NCBI RefSeq assembly: GCF_024362205.1
Contig: NZ_CP101462.1
Span: forward strand, 214,501-278,500
Origin: Exiguobacterium aurantiacum
GTDB lineage: Bacteria; Bacillota; Bacilli; Exiguobacteriales; Exiguobacteriaceae
Direction: 5' to 3'
Length of the DNA: 64,000 nucleotides
The position numbers and the translations under genes are program-made. Shown piece after piece: positions 60,839 through 64,000 of this stretch. Each line of letters opens with the position of its first letter. The stretch's first letter is position 1. The notes under the pieces are model-generated. The model had not been told where the DNA came from. It saw nothing but the letters and a program-made list of their open reading frames with translations, and made no database searches.

Positions 60839-63181
60839 ATGCGTCTATTTGAAGAGGAGAACGTCTATACGAAGCAAATGAAATCCCAGGCCGATGATCG
60901 CGCGATCGTCCAAGGGAGCTGTTATCGCTTTACGGTACTGACGAGCCAACTGATTCGGATGGAATATGCCGAGGATGGGGTGTTTGAAGACCGGCCGACC
61001 CAAGTCGTCTGGAACCGCGCATTCGATGTCCCGGAATTCCGCGTGATTGAAGATGAGGCGGAACTTCAGATCATCACGGAGCACGTCCATCTCTACTATA
61101 CGAAAGGACCGTTCGCGCCGAATACGTTGTATGTCGACGTGAAAGGGAATTTCAGTACTTATTATAGCCGCTACACGTTCAACGGACCGGAGCGGACGTT
61201 GAAAGGGACGGCGCGAACGCTCGACCACGTCGATGGGGCGACCGAGCTCGGTGAAGGGATTGCCTCGAAACAAGGGTATGCCGTCATCGATGACTCTGAT
61301 TCGTTCATCATGACGGAAGATCGTTTCGTCGAACCGAGACGGAAACATATCCATGATTTGTACTACTTTGGCTATGGGCATGAGTATAAGCGCGCACTCC
61401 GTGACTTCTATCAACTGACCGGACCGACGCCGCTGTTACCGCGGAAAGCGCTAGGCAACTGGTGGAGCCGCTATTGGCGTTATGATGAGACGGAATATAA
61501 AGAACTCATGCGCCGCTTCAAGACAGAGGACATCCCGTTCTCGGTCAGCGTCATCGACATGGATTGGCACGTCACCGACGTCCCGGAAGAGTATGGGAGC
61601 GGTTGGACGGGCTACTCTTGGAACAAAAACTTGTTTCCGGACCCGAAAGGCTTCTTGACGTGGCTCAAACAAGAAGCGTTGCTCGTCACGTTGAACCTGC
61701 ACCCGGCGGACGGCGTGCGTGCGTTTGAAGACCAATACGAGGCGATGGCCGAGGCGATGGGTCTCGACCCGTCCCATGGCGATCGCATCCCGTTCGACTT
61801 TTCCGATAAACGCTTCATTCAAGCCTATTTCGAACAGATGCACCACCCCCATGAAGTCGACGGTGTCGATTTTTGGTGGATTGACTGGCAGCAAGGCTCG
61901 ACGTCGAAAATGGAAGGGCTTGACCCGCTCTGGATGTTGAATCACTATCACGCGACCGACATCGCCCGGGACGGCAATCGCCCGCTCATCTTCTCCCGTT
62001 ATGCGGGGCCGGGCAGTCATCGCTATCCGGTCGGATTCTCGGGTGACACGTTGATTTCGTGGGCGTCTCTGGCCTTCCAACCGTACTTTACAGCGACGGC
62101 GGCCAATATCGGTTACGGCTGGTGGAGCCATGACATCGGCGGCCATTATCGCGGTTCGAAAGACGACGAGCTCGCCGCACGCTGGGTCGCGTTCGGGGTG
62201 TTCAGTCCAATCATGCGGCTGCACTCGACGTTGAGTACGTTCAACGGCAAAGAACCGTGGCGCTTCGGTCTCGAGGCGGAGCGGTCGATGAAGACGTTCT
62301 TGCGTCTTCGTCATCAGTTAATTCCATACATTTATACGATGAACTGGCGCAATCATGCCGGCGCCTTGCCGCTCGTCTTACCGATGTACTATGAACATCC
62401 GGACGAGGACCCGGCATATGAGGTGCCGAATGAGTACTACTTCGGCAGCGAGCTCATCGTCTCTCCAATCGTCGAGCCGATGAACAAACAACTTCATGTC
62501 GCAGCGGCGAACGTCTGGTTGCCGAAAGGCGACTGGTTCGACTTCTTTACCGGTCATCGCTATGCGGGCGAAAAATCGATTCGGGCGTTCCGTGGACTCA
62601 ACGAACAGGCCGTGTTCGCCAAAGCCGGGGCCATCATCCCGATGGCGCGCCATTACTCGGGCCGGAACGATACGGATAATCCAGTCGATTTGGAAGTGCT
62701 CGTCTTCCCGGGCGCATCGAACACGTTCACGCTTTATGAAGATAACGGGTCGGACCGTGACTATGAGACGGGTGCTTACGCTGAGACGACGTTCACGCTC
62801 GATTGGGAAGAGCGAAGCCTTCACGTCCAAGTGACAGGAGACCGATCAGTGTTGCCGGTGGACCGCAATGTCACGTTACTCCTTCGAGGTGTGACCGGTT
62901 CTGGTGAATACAATCGAGAGACCCAGACACTGCGCCTCGAACTCGGTCCGATTGACGAGGAGATGACGGTGTCACTCCCGGTCGAACTGACGACGAACGA
63001 TCACCGGCTCGATCGCTTGTATCGCTTCTTGGACCGCGCCGAGATTTCCTACGATTTGAAAGACCGCCTGTATCGATCTGCTGCCGCGAAGACACGGCTT
63101 GAGGCATGGCTGTTCGACTTGCATGCGCTCGAGCTCGACCGCGACCTGCAAGACGCGATCATGGAATTGATGCTCGACTGA
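60839..63181 (+). CDS. GH31 alpha-glycosidase
   Basis: 780 residues, glycoside hydrolase family 31. N-terminal beta-sandwich, then the barrel: nucleophile D349 in FWWIDWQQG, acid/base candidate D403 in SGDTLISWASL, and HDIGGHYRGSKDDELAARWVAFGVFSPIMRLHS. No signal peptide, so it is cytoplasmic. Likely an alpha-glucosidase or alpha-xylosidase-like enzyme; substrate not resolved. The start has no clear ribosome site (GCTCGAGCTT before ATG; an in-frame stop lies upstream), so the true start could be ATG 60878. Flanked by arcC and arcR. Confidence 0.85.
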   Translation: MRLFEEENVYTKQMKSQADDRAIVQGSCYRFTVLTSQLIRMEYAEDGVFEDRPTQVVWNRAFDVPEFRVIEDEAELQIITEHVHLYYTKGPFAPNTLYVDVKGNFSTYYSRYTFNGPERTLKGTARTLDHVDGATELGEGIASKQGYAVIDDSDSFIMTEDRFVEPRRKHIHDLYYFGYGHEYKRALRDFYQLTGPTPLLPRKALGNWWSRYWRYDETEYKELMRRFKTEDIPFSVSVIDMDWHVTDVPEEYGSGWTGYSWNKNLFPDPKGFLTWLKQEALLVTLNLHPADGVRAFEDQYEAMAEAMGLDPSHGDRIPFDFSDKRFIQAYFEQMHHPHEVDGVDFWWIDWQQGSTSKMEGLDPLWMLNHYHATDIARDGNRPLIFSRYAGPGSHRYPVGFSGDTLISWASLAFQPYFTATAANIGYGWWSHDIGGHYRGSKDDELAARWVAFGVFSPIMRLHSTLSTFNGKEPWRFGLEAERSMKTFLRLRHQLIPYIYTMNWRNHAGALPLVLPMYYEHPDEDPAYEVPNEYYFGSELIVSPIVEPMNKQLHVAAANVWLPKGDWFDFFTGHRYAGEKSIRAFRGLNEQAVFAKAGAIIPMARHYSGRNDTDNPVDLEVLVFPGASNTFTLYEDNGSDRDYETGAYAETTFTLDWEERSLHVQVTGDRSVLPVDRNVTLLLRGVTGSGEYNRETQTLRLELGPIDEEMTVSLPVELTTNDHRLDRLYRFLDRAEISYDLKDRLYRSAAAKTRLEAWLFDLHALELDRDLQDAIMELMLD

Positions 63182-63197
63182 ATAACGTGCTGTGACG

Positions 63198-63228
63198 AAG
63201 AGGGGCAGTTCATGCCCTTCTTTTTTTT
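63198..63228 (+). terminator. Terminator after GH31
   Basis: AAGAGGGGCA / TGCCCTTCTT with a G-T pair, GTTCA loop and T8. Confidence 0.88.
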
Positions 63229-63247
63229 GTCAGAAAATCGTCGGATT

Positions 63248-63262
63248 TTGTAAGCGTTTTCA
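63248..63262. promoter_or_regulatory. Perfect cre box upstream of arcR
   Basis: TTGTAAGCGTTTTCA matches the CcpA cre consensus WTGNAARCGNWWWCA at all 15 positions. A TATACT -10 (63276-63281) follows, so bound CcpA would cover the -35 region. Confidence 0.8.
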
Positions 63263-63315
63263 ATATGAATCCCGCTATACTTAGAGGAGAAGCAAGATGG
63301 ATTGGAGGGTTCGAC

Positions 63316-64000
63316 ATGAAACCAAAATGGACCGTAGACGACTTGCGACAGCTTGATGTGTTCGCCAAATGTGCCGCGCGCGAGCTCGAGGCGCTGTTGC
63401 CTCATGTCTATTGCCGCACGTATCGGAAAGGTCAGCTCTTATTTATGGAAGGCGACCCTCGGGAACGCGTCTACTTTTTAATCAGCGGTTATGTGAAGCT
63501 CGAACGCAACAATGAGACGGCGACCCATCAATATACAGACTACTTGAAACCGAAGCAACTGTTTCCGTATCGCGGTTTAATGACGGAACCGTATTATCAA
63601 CATTCGGCGGAGGCGTTGACCGACATCGAGGTCATTTATATGCCGACGGACCGATTCGAACAACTCGTCTCCCGGAACGCGTCGATGTTGCTCCATATCG
63701 TCGGGCAGATGAATCGAATTCTCGACTTGCACGAACGACGTGTCCAGGATATCATCACCCCGAGCGCGACCGACCGTGTGCTCAACACGATTCATTATTT
63801 GATTGAAGACCTCGGGGAACCGGAAGCGGCGGGCGTCCGCGTCCGTTGTCCGTTCACGACGGTTGAAATCTCACGTTTGTCCGGGACGTCACGAGAGACC
63901 GTGTCGAACATCTTGTCACGCTTGCGGAAAGAAGATGTGCTCCAATTCGACGCACGTGAATTGATGATTGGCCATCCGGAATATTTTGAACAGTCGACCG
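63316..64000 (+). CDS. arcR: Crp/Fnr-family regulator (ArcR type), cut at the window end
   Basis: 228 codons are visible with no stop; Crp-type proteins are about 230 residues, so only a few codons are missing. Cyclic-nucleotide-binding-like domain: YRKGQLLFMEGDPRERVYFLISGYVKLER (about 37-64); HTH_Crp at 183-208 (VEISRLSGTSRETVSNILSRLRKEDVL). It lacks the Fnr cysteines. Position after arcABDC matches ArcR of Bacillus/Staphylococcus, which activates the ADI operon under oxygen limitation. GGAGGG stands 6 nt before ATG; a perfect cre lies upstream. Confidence 0.85.
   Translation, partial: MKPKWTVDDLRQLDVFAKCAARELEALLPHVYCRTYRKGQLLFMEGDPRERVYFLISGYVKLERNNETATHQYTDYLKPKQLFPYRGLMTEPYYQHSAEALTDIEVIYMPTDRFEQLVSRNASMLLHIVGQMNRILDLHERRVQDIITPSATDRVLNTIHYLIEDLGEPEAAGVRVRCPFTTVEISRLSGTSRETVSNILSRLRKEDVLQFDARELMIGHPEYFEQST

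Noticed and set aside
1-64000. Mobile elements, prophage, CRISPR or toxin-antitoxin loci
   Set aside because: No transposase or integrase ORF, direct-repeat array or antitoxin-like pair was recognised anywhere in the window.

Overview
The window is a piece of a low-to-mid-GC Bacillota chromosome, most likely an Exiguobacterium-like member of Bacillales. Pointers are the Bacillus-type rbsRKDACB order, the YueD, LicH, YflT, CsbB/YfhO and OpuD homologues, the arcABDC-arcR layout, CcpA cre boxes, strong AGGAGG ribosome sites and dense gene packing. The genus is my inference. I see no rRNA, tRNA, CRISPR array, insertion sequence or prophage.

Layout. 1-2.7 kb: tail of a HAD nucleotidase, a Nudix hydrolase, a pentapeptide-repeat protein overlapping an ANT(6)-type nucleotidyltransferase, a 50-residue membrane protein and a minimal K+ channel. 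2.8-10.6 kb: a Gram-positive pel exopolysaccharide cluster (separate PelA hydrolase lipoprotein, then pelD-pelE-pelA deacetylase-pelF-pelG). 10.6-14.4 kb: a TPP-riboswitch-controlled thiamin salvage operon (tenA-thiM-thiD-thiE) plus an SDR gene. 14.5-18.2 kb: a membrane GGDEF protein, OsmC, two GNATs and DUF4385. 18.2-23.9 kb: the ribose operon. 23.9-26.4 kb: a GH4 6-phospho-beta-glucosidase divergent from an RpiR regulator. 26.4-30.3 kb: CsbB-GtcA-YfhO, the three-part lipoteichoic-acid glycosylation set. 30.4-33.2 kb: kynUAB for tryptophan to anthranilate. 33.3-36.4 kb: a BCCT osmolyte transporter, a HAD phosphatase and an apparently unannotated structured RNA of about 490 nt. 36.4-41.2 kb: small proteins, an ABC-F ATPase with an attenuator-like leader, a DMT exporter and a Gfo/Idh oxidoreductase. 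41.3-48.1 kb: an ECF sigma/anti-sigma pair, a sigma-region-2-only protein, several small proteins, MurE, YflT and a quinone-oxidoreductase-like protein. 48.3-55.5 kb: an acidic protein, an SDR, GNAT, serine hydrolase, an AT-richer PAS-GGDEF gene, an SSS symporter and MgtE. 55.8-64 kb: the arginine deiminase operon arcABDC, a GH31 glucosidase and a Crp/Fnr-type ArcR regulator cut by the window end.

How the parts connect. PelD keeps an RxxD c-di-GMP-binding motif, and two GGDEF proteins with intact active-site motifs lie in the same window, so c-di-GMP control of Pel is plausible here. Carbon regulation recurs: cre-like boxes sit ahead of rbsR, between licH and rpiR, ahead of GH31, and (a perfect consensus match) ahead of arcR. 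A TGTGG-N6-CCACA site ahead of arcA fits an ArcR-type regulator.

The most novel-looking elements are the 490-nt RNA at 35884-36377 with its own promoter-like sequence, closing helix and terminator; the ABC-F leader with a 25-codon upstream ORF and two terminators; the probable non-AUG start of pelD; the sigma-region-2-only protein; and a perfect palindromic terminator that writes the same C-terminal residues into two convergent genes. Everything here was read by eye, without alignment or folding software.
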